Positions 48,183 through 56,427 of a stretch of DNA of 64,000 nt are shown in pieces. This DNA is from Dehalococcoidia bacterium (GTDB lineage Bacteria > Chloroflexota > Dehalococcoidia > Lucifugimonadales > Australimonadaceae): contig JAJEFD010000006.1 of NCBI GenBank assembly GCA_022820645.1, positions 172,186-236,185 of the forward strand. The letters are read 5' to 3'. Both the position numbers and the translations under genes were made by a program. How positions within the stretch are numbered: the stretch's first letter is position 1; every line of letters starts with the position of its first letter. The notes beneath the pieces are model-generated. The model had not been told where the DNA came from. It ran no database searches and saw only the letters and a program-made list of their open reading frames with translations.

Positions 48183-49226
48183 TCAGATGCCGTAGAACCG
48201 GCGCGGGTTTTCATCGATGATCTTCTTCGCCACACCCTCGGGTATCTCGCCTTCCGCTTCGCGGCGTTCGATCACGTCCAGCGCGTGCAGTTCGGCTGAC
48301 TGGTCAGCGTGCGTGTAGTCCGTCCCGATCATCAGGCTGTCCTCAGTGCCGAACGACAGGATGTACGGAAGGTCGTCGGTGGTGTCGCACGCCACGTAGA
48401 AGCGGCAGTTGCGGAAGAGGTCCGAGCGGTAGTCGAACGGATGGAACGTGAGCTTCTGTGCCTTGGCTATGAGGTCTGCCATGAGGAACGGCACCCACGA
48501 CGCACCGGTCTCTATCCAGCCGACCCGCAGTTCCGGGAATCTGTCGGGAACGTCACTCATGGCAAGATCAGTGAACGCGGCGATGGCGTTGAACCGACCC
48601 CCGATGTCTGCGCCGGAGGTCGGCGGATTGCCGGTGCCGGTGTGGATGCAGACGGGTATGTCCAGCCGGCTCGCCTCCTCGTACAGCGGGAAGAAGTAAG
48701 GATCGCTGGCGCTCCGCCCGCACTCGATGCCCTTCTTCATGACACCGCACGCGCCATTCTCCTTCGCCCATCGCAACTGGTTGACGGCCTCGTCGATGTC
48801 GAGCATGGGCGCGAGCGCGACCCATCGCAGCCGTCCACCCGAGGTCTGCGTGGCATCGGCCATCCAGCGGTTGTAGGCGCCGGTCAGGGCGGTATCCACC
48901 TCAGCACGCGCGGTGAACCCGCCGAGGAAGAGCGTGGGGTAGAGCACCTGCACGTCAACGTTCAGTTCATCCATGTGCGCGAGCCGGGCGGGGATGTCGG
49001 TCAGCTCTCGTGTCGCCTGCACCGTCCCCGTTCGCACGTCGTCGCGCCAGCGGCGCAGCCGCGTGCCGCCGTCGATGAGCCAAAGCCGGTGGGGTCTGCG
49101 GTCGCCGGGGACCGTCGGCACGCCCGGGTCGGTGCAGACCGGCGTGTGCCGGCGTTCCGATTCGGTGAGGAAGCTCCAGGTGGCTTCCGTCTCGTCCACG
49201 TGTGCGTCAACGTCGATACGCGCCAT
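48183..49226 (-). CDS. Amidohydrolase family protein (PF04909)
   Basis: A 347-residue barrel enzyme with IDVDAHVDETEATW (Asp7-x-His9), PVCIHTGTG, VGWIETGASWVPFL and IGTDYTHADQ. Shared motifs with the protein at 16772 (two-residue patterns MDELNVDVQVLYPT/MDMRGVDSEVVFPT and DDLPYIL/EDIPYLI) show they are paralogues. GGAGG is six bases before ATG 49226. The Glu in WIETGASW substitutes for a usual His. Substrate unknown. Confidence 0.85.
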   Translation of the reverse strand: MARIDVDAHVDETEATWSFLTESERRHTPVCTDPGVPTVPGDRRPHRLWLIDGGTRLRRWRDDVRTGTVQATRELTDIPARLAHMDELNVDVQVLYPTLFLGGFTARAEVDTALTGAYNRWMADATQTSGGRLRWVALAPMLDIDEAVNQLRWAKENGACGVMKKGIECGRSASDPYFFPLYEEASRLDIPVCIHTGTGNPPTSGADIGGRFNAIAAFTDLAMSDVPDRFPELRVGWIETGASWVPFLMADLIAKAQKLTFHPFDYRSDLFRNCRFYVACDTTDDLPYILSFGTEDSLMIGTDYTHADQSAELHALDVIERREAEGEIPEGVAKKIIDENPRRFYGI

Positions 49227-49284
49227 GGGTCACCTCCCGCAGAGTTGCCATCCGTACAGCGCGGAGTATAGCCCTACTCCCCGC

Positions 49285-51024
49285 TCAACGATGCCACTCA
49301 GCGATGTTCCAGAGTTCGCTGTCCCAGCCGTTGATGCGGACGCCCTTCAGCGTGTCCAGGTGTGCGGAGACCAAGCCACGGTTCACCAGCGGTATCTCGA
49401 AGTAGCTCTGCACGTGCAGGTCGTTCAGGCGCTTGATCAGCTCCGCGCGCTCCGATTTTTCCCGTGTCTCTGCAAGCTCGGCGTAGACCTCGTCGTATCC
49501 GGGGTTGCAGGAGCGGGCGTTGTTGCCGTCGGCCCAGTTGTTCTCCCGCGTCTGGATATGGTCGCAAAGCAGGCCGAAGAGGTGCTGCTGGGGGTCGATG
49601 CCTGAGTCCGTTGCATACATCTGCGCGTCGGTGAAGAACCTGCGGTAGGACTCGTCAGCATTCTCCACGGGGTCGCCGCCGAAGAAGAGCGCCGCGTCGT
49701 GGTGCACGATCCCGGTCTCGATGCCGATCCGGCTCCACCAATCGCGGATGAGGGACTGCGTCTCCTGCCGGATGGCGTTCGTCGAGGTCTGGTAAACGAT
49801 GCGCAGCGGAACGCCTTCGTGCTCGCGGATGCCGTCGCCGTCGGTATCGAGCACGCCGTTCTCATCGAGCAGGCGGTTCGCGCCTTCGATGTCCTGCACG
49901 AGGCAGCCCTCATCGGCAGTCGAAGCGTAGGCAGCAGGGCCCGTGATGATGTTGCACGCAGGTTGTCCTGCGAACCCGTAGAGCTGCTCTGAAATGAGCG
50001 TGCGGTCTATGGCCATGGACATGGCCTGCCGGATGGGCGTGAAGGTGAGGAACGGGTGCGGGTTCCGCCCATCCAGGTACTCGGAGCGGTCGTCCCCCAG
50101 CGCAGGGTCCGGGTCCGTCTGATTGAGGACGATGCGCTCGACGAGGCTGGCGAACGCGGAGACCACCGTGCCATTGCCCCCGGCCTCCATGATGGCGAGG
50201 ACCTCCGGCTCTATCTGCAGGTTCCAGGCGTAGTCGGCTTCGCCGGTTTCCAGGACGGCGCGAGCCGCCGACAGGGCACCGCCCCCACCCTCGATGACCA
50301 CGCGGTCGAAGTAGGGCTGCGGGCCCCGATAGAACGGATTGCGTTCGTACTCAGCTTGCTCATTGGGTTCGAACGCGGTGATACGGAACGGACCTGTACC
50401 GAGCGGAGCGTTGTTCCGGGCGTCGCAGGTTGTCGCCGCTGCGCCGACGCAGTCGGCGAACTGCGCCTCGCTGATGATGGGAGCGCTCGTGCTGACGAAC
50501 GCGTTGTACGGGTATGGGGTAGGAGTCTCGAACCTGATCTCGACTGTCAGCGAATCGAGTGCTTCCACGGAGGCGATACCCTCGAATGCGTCTGCCCCTG
50601 TGCAGCCCGTCTCGTGGTCGGCGCAATAGCGCCACGTGAAGACCACGTCGTCGGCTGTCACGGGACTGCCGTCCGACCACTGCAGTCCTTCTTTCAGCGT
50701 CCACTCGATCGACATCAGGTCATCCGAAACGCCACCGTTCTCCAGCGTAGGTATCCCCGTTGCCAGCGCCGGCACGAGGTTGCCGTCGGGGTCGTACACG
50801 GCCAGCGGCTCGAGGGTGACCGCGCCTGCGTCGCGGTCCTTATAGCCGCTGGAGAGATAGGGGTTCGGTATCGACGGCGCCTGCCAGTAGAGGAGCGTCA
50901 GGACTTCCTCGCCGCCAGCAGGTTCGAGAGGAGCGGTCGGTGTGGGTTCGCCGTCGCCGGGTCCACAGGCGACGAGGAGGACGAGGAACAGGAGGACGGA
51001 GACGAATTGTGCTGAACTACGCAT
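49285..51024 (-). CDS. ABC transporter substrate-binding lipoprotein, family 5 (peptide/nickel type)
   Basis: A 579-residue extracytoplasmic receptor of the DppA/OppA family. The signal ends in lipobox LVAC (Cys near residue 20) and a short Pro/Thr linker follows. Domain signatures are LTLLYWQAPSIPNPYLSSGY, EWTLKEGLQWSDGSPVTADDVVFTW and AMSMAIDRTLISEQLYGFAG. Length fits the family. No permease or ATPase gene is adjacent, so it relies on proteins encoded elsewhere. ATG 51024 was chosen because the signal peptide begins there. Confidence 0.85.
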   Translation of the reverse strand: MRSSAQFVSVLLFLVLLVACGPGDGEPTPTAPLEPAGGEEVLTLLYWQAPSIPNPYLSSGYKDRDAGAVTLEPLAVYDPDGNLVPALATGIPTLENGGVSDDLMSIEWTLKEGLQWSDGSPVTADDVVFTWRYCADHETGCTGADAFEGIASVEALDSLTVEIRFETPTPYPYNAFVSTSAPIISEAQFADCVGAAATTCDARNNAPLGTGPFRITAFEPNEQAEYERNPFYRGPQPYFDRVVIEGGGGALSAARAVLETGEADYAWNLQIEPEVLAIMEAGGNGTVVSAFASLVERIVLNQTDPDPALGDDRSEYLDGRNPHPFLTFTPIRQAMSMAIDRTLISEQLYGFAGQPACNIITGPAAYASTADEGCLVQDIEGANRLLDENGVLDTDGDGIREHEGVPLRIVYQTSTNAIRQETQSLIRDWWSRIGIETGIVHHDAALFFGGDPVENADESYRRFFTDAQMYATDSGIDPQQHLFGLLCDHIQTRENNWADGNNARSCNPGYDEVYAELAETREKSERAELIKRLNDLHVQSYFEIPLVNRGLVSAHLDTLKGVRINGWDSELWNIAEWHR

Positions 51025-51182
51025 GCAGCGACGGGGTCCTTTCGGCAGGGTACGGCTCTGGGGGATAAGGATACCGTCTGCGGATCTGTGACTGGATGGA
51101 CGTGCATCGGTTAGCGGACTGTCGTACGGCACTGTACACTCCGCCCATAACATCAGGGCAGGTGCCGGATCAGGAGGCAGAC

Positions 51183-51569
51183 ATGGGACGCCGTCAGGTT
51201 ATCGATCTACCGGGAATGGGCCACCGCGCGCCGATCTCACTTGGCGTACGGATCGACAACATCCTGTACACGTCGGGCATCAGCGGACGGGACGCTGAGA
51301 CCGACTCGATGCCGGAGGACGCCGCAGGCCAGGCGAAGTGCATGTTCCGCAACATCGAGCGGATGATGGAGGCAGCCGGCGGGTCGACCGGTGACATCAT
51401 CTACATGCAGTTGCGCCTGAAGGACCGCGCACTCCGCGAATTCGTAGACCCCGAGTGGCTGGCGATGTTCCCCGATCCGGAGGACCGTCCCGCACGGCAC
51501 GCGGAGAACGCTGACCTTGGCGGGGGCATGCTCATGCAGTGCCAGATCATGGCGGTCATACCGCAGTAG
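51183..51569 (+). CDS. RidA family protein
   Basis: A 128-residue YjgF/RidA-like protein with the usual strand order: HRAPISLGVRIDNILYTSGISGRD, then QAKCMFRNIERMMEAAGG, and a C-terminal PARHAENADLGGGMLMQCQIMAVIP. The Arg before HAEN may correspond to the active-site Arg that binds the substrate carboxylate. RidA proteins hydrolyse enamines and imines released by PLP enzymes. AGGAGG is five bases before ATG 51183. It is divergent from the peptide-binding protein. Confidence 0.8.
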   Translation: MGRRQVIDLPGMGHRAPISLGVRIDNILYTSGISGRDAETDSMPEDAAGQAKCMFRNIERMMEAAGGSTGDIIYMQLRLKDRALREFVDPEWLAMFPDPEDRPARHAENADLGGGMLMQCQIMAVIPQ

Positions 51570-51590
51570 CGCTCCCCGCGTACCGGCACT

Positions 51591-53108
51591 TCATTCCGTG
51601 GTGCGTCGGTTCCGCCATGGAACGCCTACCGCAATCAGGAAGGTTACGGCGGAACCCTGCGCCGCGCCCAGGGCTTCCACGACCTCGTCGTCATAGAACG
51701 TGAGTCCCGTCGCGCCGAGCCCCAACGCATACGCCGCCAGGTATACGCGGCCAGCCCTGGTACTGGCGTCGAGGTGGGCGGTGCGGTAACCGCGTGCGCC
51801 CCACCTGTCGAGGACGGCGGGCATGTCCGCGATGAAGTACAGATCGGCGGCAGCGTCTCCTCCCAGCGGCTGGTCCAGGTCCAGGTGCTCGGACAGCGCC
51901 CGCGTCTCTGATACGACCACCGGTTCCAAGGCACGCACCGAGGGTTGATAGCGATAGATGCCCTGCTCCACACCCTCAACCGCGTTCGCGATGACGTACA
52001 GATCGTTGAACACCTCGGCGGCATCGGCGCCGTCCGGCCCGACCGGGCACCCGGCGGCATCGAGCATCGCGGCGAGCGCCGACAGCTGGATGGGTTCGCG
52101 GGCGAACCTGCGCGATGACCCGCGCTGCAGGATGACGTCTTCCAGCGTTCTCGTGAGGGGCGCGCCTTCGCCAAGCGGTACGAGGTCACCGCCTGGCGCA
52201 GAGCCTTCCCCTCCCTCTCTCGACACTGATCCCACAGGCGCAGGACTATCGAGCGTAGTCGCCTCGTGCGCATCGCGGATCAGCGGGTAATCGATGGGAT
52301 TCCGGGAGAGGAGCACCACCGGTATGTCCAGCCGCGCTGGGGTATCGACAGAAGGAACGTCGGGCCCCTCGCCCAGTGGCAGCAGCGCTACCGACGCTTC
52401 GATTTCCCCATCGACGTCGATGAGGTCGTTTACCGGTGCATCCGCGTATATCGTGACGAGGTCGGCCTTCACGCCGTTGGCGCGCGCCGCAGCAAGACTG
52501 TGCGCCAGGACCGTTCCGCAGTCCCAGAAGGCGTGACGGTAGGTCCTGCTGCCATACTTCCAGGAGTTGCGCCAGAACGTGGAGGTGTAGACGACTATCG
52601 CGGCAGGAGCGCTGTCCAGCCCCGCTGCCTGCATGGCCACCGTCCGGAAGTCTCCGTCACGGACCCTGCGCAGGGTGTTGTCGTTCGCGCCGTACTGGTA
52701 GACACCCGCAGGCAGATCTGAGAGCGGCCCGCTGACGATGTACAGCTCGATGTGGTAGAGCGCTCCCGTGCATGCCGCGGCGCGGAAGTACATGTACCCA
52801 TTGCCCGCGCGCAGCCGCTTCGTGACTCCGGCAGACAGCTGCAGGACGCTCGCCAGATCCGACAACGTCAACCCGGCATCGCCCACGACCGGGGAACTGT
52901 CGCCAAGAAGCGCATCGCCAACAGAGACACCGGTCCTGCCCAACTGCTGTGGCAGCGGAACCTCCGGCAGCGGAACGTTGTAGAGTTTCCAGGGACGGGG
53001 CATGTTCGTGAAGTCGAGCATGTGCCCGCCGCGACGAACGCTCTCCACCGAGTGCTTGGTCGCCTCGTGGTACGCGAGGATGGCCTCGACATCGGAGCGG
53101 CTCTGCAT
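51591..53108 (-). CDS. SagB-like protein with two nitroreductase domains
   Basis: A 505-residue protein of the SagB/ThcOx family with two nitroreductase-like halves. Half 1 (about 30-255) contains SDLASVLQLSAGVTKR, RAAACTGALYHIELYI and DCGTVLAHSLAAARANG. Half 2 (about 310-505) contains QRGSSRRFAREPIQLSAL (flavin site), IYRYQPSVRAL and ARAGRVYLAAYALGLGATGLTFYDDEV. SagB oxidases aromatise azoline rings in peptide natural products. No cyclodehydratase or precursor peptide is nearby, so it may act on another substrate. Length is about that of known double-domain SagB proteins. Confidence 0.8.
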   Translation of the reverse strand: MQSRSDVEAILAYHEATKHSVESVRRGGHMLDFTNMPRPWKLYNVPLPEVPLPQQLGRTGVSVGDALLGDSSPVVGDAGLTLSDLASVLQLSAGVTKRLRAGNGYMYFRAAACTGALYHIELYIVSGPLSDLPAGVYQYGANDNTLRRVRDGDFRTVAMQAAGLDSAPAAIVVYTSTFWRNSWKYGSRTYRHAFWDCGTVLAHSLAAARANGVKADLVTIYADAPVNDLIDVDGEIEASVALLPLGEGPDVPSVDTPARLDIPVVLLSRNPIDYPLIRDAHEATTLDSPAPVGSVSREGGEGSAPGGDLVPLGEGAPLTRTLEDVILQRGSSRRFAREPIQLSALAAMLDAAGCPVGPDGADAAEVFNDLYVIANAVEGVEQGIYRYQPSVRALEPVVVSETRALSEHLDLDQPLGGDAAADLYFIADMPAVLDRWGARGYRTAHLDASTRAGRVYLAAYALGLGATGLTFYDDEVVEALGAAQGSAVTFLIAVGVPWRNRRTTE

Positions 53109-53317
53109 CACCTGAGCATCCGCTAGTGGACGACCGCGGCTTCGTAGTCCAGAGCGCCGATCTGATCAGCTGGAAAGATGAACGTCCCCATGGCGCCTCC
53201 CCGGTCTCGCCAGTCCGGCGCATGCTACCACCGCAAAGACCCACATGAGCAGGCGCACGTAGCGCAGACCCCGGATTTGCGGTACGCTCGCGCCGTACAA
53301 AACGAGGAGGAACGGCC

Positions 53318-54355
53318 ATGGGAACAGTCCTCTACCTGGGAACACGGAACGGAGTGCTGACGGTCATCGAGGACGGCAGGAGTTGGGCCATCGCCAGCCA
53401 CGATCTCAAAGGCTGGGAGGTCCCGGAGGTCGAGCCGTCGCCGGATGACCCCCGCTGCGTTCTCGCAGGAACGCGCGGAGACGGCGTGTGGCGCAGCGAG
53501 GATGCCGGCGCGCACTGGTCCAAGCCTTCTTACGGCAGAGTCGCGCCGGGGAAGGTGCGCTGTGTCACCATCGATCCGCACAACCCCCAGACCGTCTACG
53601 CGGGGTGTGAGCCCATAAGCATCTGGAAGAGCACCGACGGCGGGTCGTCCTGGGCCGAGGTTGAGTCCGTCCGCAACTTCCCAAGCGTCGCAGGCATGGG
53701 CTACCCCGTCCCCACTGTCGAACCCCACGTGCGCGACATCACCGTCGATCCCGACGACCCGAACACCATCTACGCCGCTCTCCAAGTGGGCTACATGCTC
53801 AAGACGACGGACGGCGGCGGGACGTGGCGCCTGCTCGACAACGGCCTCGACGAGGACGTGCACGCCATCATCACCGACCCCCGCGACACGAGCCATCTCT
53901 ATATATCGAGCGGCGGCGAGGGGATGCGGTCAGGCAAGGCGCCGGGGCGTAGCCTGTACCGGAGCATCGACGGCGGCGACAACTGGCTGCCCATCGCGCT
54001 GGAGTTCCAGAACGAATACTCGGTGGCCTTCGCCTACGACCCGTCCGATCCGTCTGTCATGTACTCGGCGGTGGCGAACGGCAATCCCGGCCAGTGGCGC
54101 GCCCGCGAGTCCGGCGCGGAGGCGAACCTCATCCGGTCGCGCGACGGAGGCGAGACCTGGCACGAGTTGAACGCGGGCGAAGAGGCGGTGCGCGGTTTCC
54201 CTGAGGCGATAGCCGTCGACCCTCAGACTCCGGGGCGCGTCTTCCTGGCGACCCGCTCAGGCCGTCTCTTCACGAGCGACGACGGCGGCGACAGTTGGAG
54301 CGACCTCGGCGTCACCACGCCGGACGTCGCCAACATGAAGATCGCCCACGTCTAG
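53318..54355 (+). CDS. BNR/Asp-box repeat beta-propeller protein
   Basis: A 345-residue beta-propeller of the WD40/VPS10-like repeat type. Six Asp-box motifs S-x-D-x-G-x-x-W are visible: SEDAGAHW, STDGGSSW, TTDGGGTW, SIDGGDNW, SRDGGETW and SDDGGDSW. Unlike secreted glycosidases with this motif it has no signal peptide and no catalytic Arg triad that I can identify, so it is probably a cytoplasmic scaffold or lactonase-like protein. AGGAGG is seven bases before ATG 53318. The 3' end overlaps the convergent hyuB gene by four bases. Confidence 0.8.
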   Translation: MGTVLYLGTRNGVLTVIEDGRSWAIASHDLKGWEVPEVEPSPDDPRCVLAGTRGDGVWRSEDAGAHWSKPSYGRVAPGKVRCVTIDPHNPQTVYAGCEPISIWKSTDGGSSWAEVESVRNFPSVAGMGYPVPTVEPHVRDITVDPDDPNTIYAALQVGYMLKTTDGGGTWRLLDNGLDEDVHAIITDPRDTSHLYISSGGEGMRSGKAPGRSLYRSIDGGDNWLPIALEFQNEYSVAFAYDPSDPSVMYSAVANGNPGQWRARESGAEANLIRSRDGGETWHELNAGEEAVRGFPEAIAVDPQTPGRVFLATRSGRLFTSDDGGDSWSDLGVTTPDVANMKIAHV

Positions 54356-56418
54356 CCGGGTGGGGATACGGCAAGCTCCAACGGGAGGTAGTTGCGCGAC
54401 GCGACAAAGGCGCCGCACGCGCGACAGACGCCCGCGAGCAGGCGGAACCCCGTGCCGGTGAACGGGGCATAAGGCGCACCGAGGTCCGTCCAAGCCACCT
54501 CGACGACCTTGACTCCACTCGCAAGGCCCACACTACAGTGGGAACAGACCGAAGGCAGAGCGCCGATGGCCTGCGCCACTTGCGGGCCAACCTCGGCTGT
54601 CCCCAGACGTTGGCGACGCATGGCGGCGCGCCGCTCCTCCGTCAGTGTGTCGTCCACGCTTCCATCGGAACCGAGCACCACGCCGTACAGTTGCCGCGCT
54701 GCCTCCATCGACAGCAGACCGGACGCCACGTCCGCAGCGACCGCCTCCGCCGTTCGTTGGAGCGGGTCACCCCAGCCGCTGCCCCCTGCTCCACTGCAGA
54801 AGAGCACGTCGCCGTCCCGCAGCGCGGTCCGTCCGAAGGACGGCGGGACCTCTGCGTCAGTTGCCGAACTCATATCCGGTTCCACGTACCCGGTATCACG
54901 GGCTTGCCGGAAGACCCGCAGAACATTGGCGCTGCCGGGATACCCGCCGTCGAAGGGCGGGCTGCTCGGACAGTCCAGCCCGTGGCTGTGGAAGACGAGC
55001 GAACCGATCTCGTCGACGCCGTGAGGTGTGAGTCCGACCTCGATACCGACCCCACCACGGCGCAGTCCAGCCCCTGCGGAGTCCCGGCCCTGCCGCCTGA
55101 ACAGGTAAAGCCACGGGTAGCGCAGTTCATTCGTCTCGACGTTCGGAACCGTCACCTCGGGCTCGCTGCCCGAGCCGGTGTCGATGCCATCCTGAGCACC
55201 GCGCGCGCCACTGCCCTGCCCGAGTCCGCAGTCCGTGAACACTCCCGCGAATCGGTTGCCCTGAGCGTCGAAAGCGGCGAAATCGAACAGCGGCATATGC
55301 GAGCGCCACGTCGTGATGGCGCGGTCAGGCATCCCTCCGTCCGCGAGCATCCGGCTGATGCAACTAGTGACGGCGTGGAAGACCGCGTATGTGCCCGACG
55401 TGGTCCCCTTGCAGACGCCTGCCGGCCAGGCGCAATCGACGAACGAGCCGCGCTCGGCCTGTACGTCGCAGACACGCGCCACACCCGCCGGGCAGAGCGG
55501 CACCGCGTAGCCGAACGTCGCCATCACCGCCCGCACAACGTATCCCTCCAACGCGGGGCGGGTCACGTTGATCACCCCCGGCGCCTGCCTCGAGGAGCCG
55601 GAGAAGTCGAACACGAGCAAGTCGCCCTGCTTGGTCAGCGTCAACCGGCATGCGTATATCTCGATCCCGCCACGGTCGTAGTAGTCGAGATACGTCTCCT
55701 CCGACCACGAGCCATCCGGGATCTCCCGGAGGATGCCGCGCAGCCGGGCCTCGACCGAGTCGATGATACGTCCCATCGTCACGGCCACGGTATCCGGTCC
55801 ATAGCGCTCAACCAGTTCCGAAACGCGCTGCTGCATCACGGTGTTCGCCGCTATCTTGGCCCGCAGGTCTATGGCATTCTGGGCGGCGGTGCGGGAGCGG
55901 CGCAGCCAGTCGGCCTCGATGTCGCTGCGCAGGACGCCTCCCTCCACCATGCGCACCGGAGGCATGGGAAAACCCTCATCCCAGACCGACTGCGCGCCGA
56001 GCGAGACCTGCCCTGGCGTCGAACCGCCCGCGTCGGCCACGTGGATGCCGGCCCCCGTCCACCCGATCCGCCGGTCGCCCGCGAACATGGGCGCCACCAC
56101 GACGGTGCAGGTCTGGTGCGGCGTGGCGACGTACGGGTCGTTGGTGAAGAACATGTCCCCATGGTTGATGCCGGGGTTCGTGGCGCAGTGCTCGTCGACG
56201 TAGTTGCAGGCATAGCTGCAGGCGAGGGCGTGCGTCACGATGGTCGGGCCGACGACGACGGCCTCGCCCCTGTCGTTCAGCAGCGCAACGTTGCAGTCGT
56301 TCGACAGCGCAACGGTGGGCGAGCCGGACACGTTCCGCAGCGAGATAGCCCCTTCGTTCACGATAGTGACCAGGCGGTGCCGGAGGATCTCGAACGTAAC
56401 CGGATCGAGTGAAGTCAT
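54352..56418 (-). CDS. hyuB: Hydantoinase B/oxoprolinase family protein
   Basis: A 688-residue HyuB-type subunit. Family signatures are DPVTFEILRHRLVTIVNEG at the N terminus, SNDCNVALLNDRG, DMFFTNDPYVATPHQTC (the metal-binding strand), VFDFSGSSRQAPG and the C-terminal PSSPPFDGGYPGSANVL. The length is above the usual 520-600 because of a C-terminal Cys-bearing extension (SVCSHCSVGLASG), which could bind zinc. It forms a complex with HyuA encoded 9 bases upstream. Possible activities are ATP-dependent hydantoin or oxoproline opening, or acetone-type carboxylation. Confidence 0.9.
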   Translation of the reverse strand: MTSLDPVTFEILRHRLVTIVNEGAISLRNVSGSPTVALSNDCNVALLNDRGEAVVVGPTIVTHALACSYACNYVDEHCATNPGINHGDMFFTNDPYVATPHQTCTVVVAPMFAGDRRIGWTGAGIHVADAGGSTPGQVSLGAQSVWDEGFPMPPVRMVEGGVLRSDIEADWLRRSRTAAQNAIDLRAKIAANTVMQQRVSELVERYGPDTVAVTMGRIIDSVEARLRGILREIPDGSWSEETYLDYYDRGGIEIYACRLTLTKQGDLLVFDFSGSSRQAPGVINVTRPALEGYVVRAVMATFGYAVPLCPAGVARVCDVQAERGSFVDCAWPAGVCKGTTSGTYAVFHAVTSCISRMLADGGMPDRAITTWRSHMPLFDFAAFDAQGNRFAGVFTDCGLGQGSGARGAQDGIDTGSGSEPEVTVPNVETNELRYPWLYLFRRQGRDSAGAGLRRGGVGIEVGLTPHGVDEIGSLVFHSHGLDCPSSPPFDGGYPGSANVLRVFRQARDTGYVEPDMSSATDAEVPPSFGRTALRDGDVLFCSGAGGSGWGDPLQRTAEAVAADVASGLLSMEAARQLYGVVLGSDGSVDDTLTEERRAAMRRQRLGTAEVGPQVAQAIGALPSVCSHCSVGLASGVKVVEVAWTDLGAPYAPFTGTGFRLLAGVCRACGAFVASRNYLPLELAVSPPG

Positions 56419-56427
56419 GCCCTCCTC

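Noticed and set aside
54295..56412. A 705-codon plus-strand frame
   Set aside because: It mirrors hyuB on the opposite strand, with Arg/His-rich composition and no motif.
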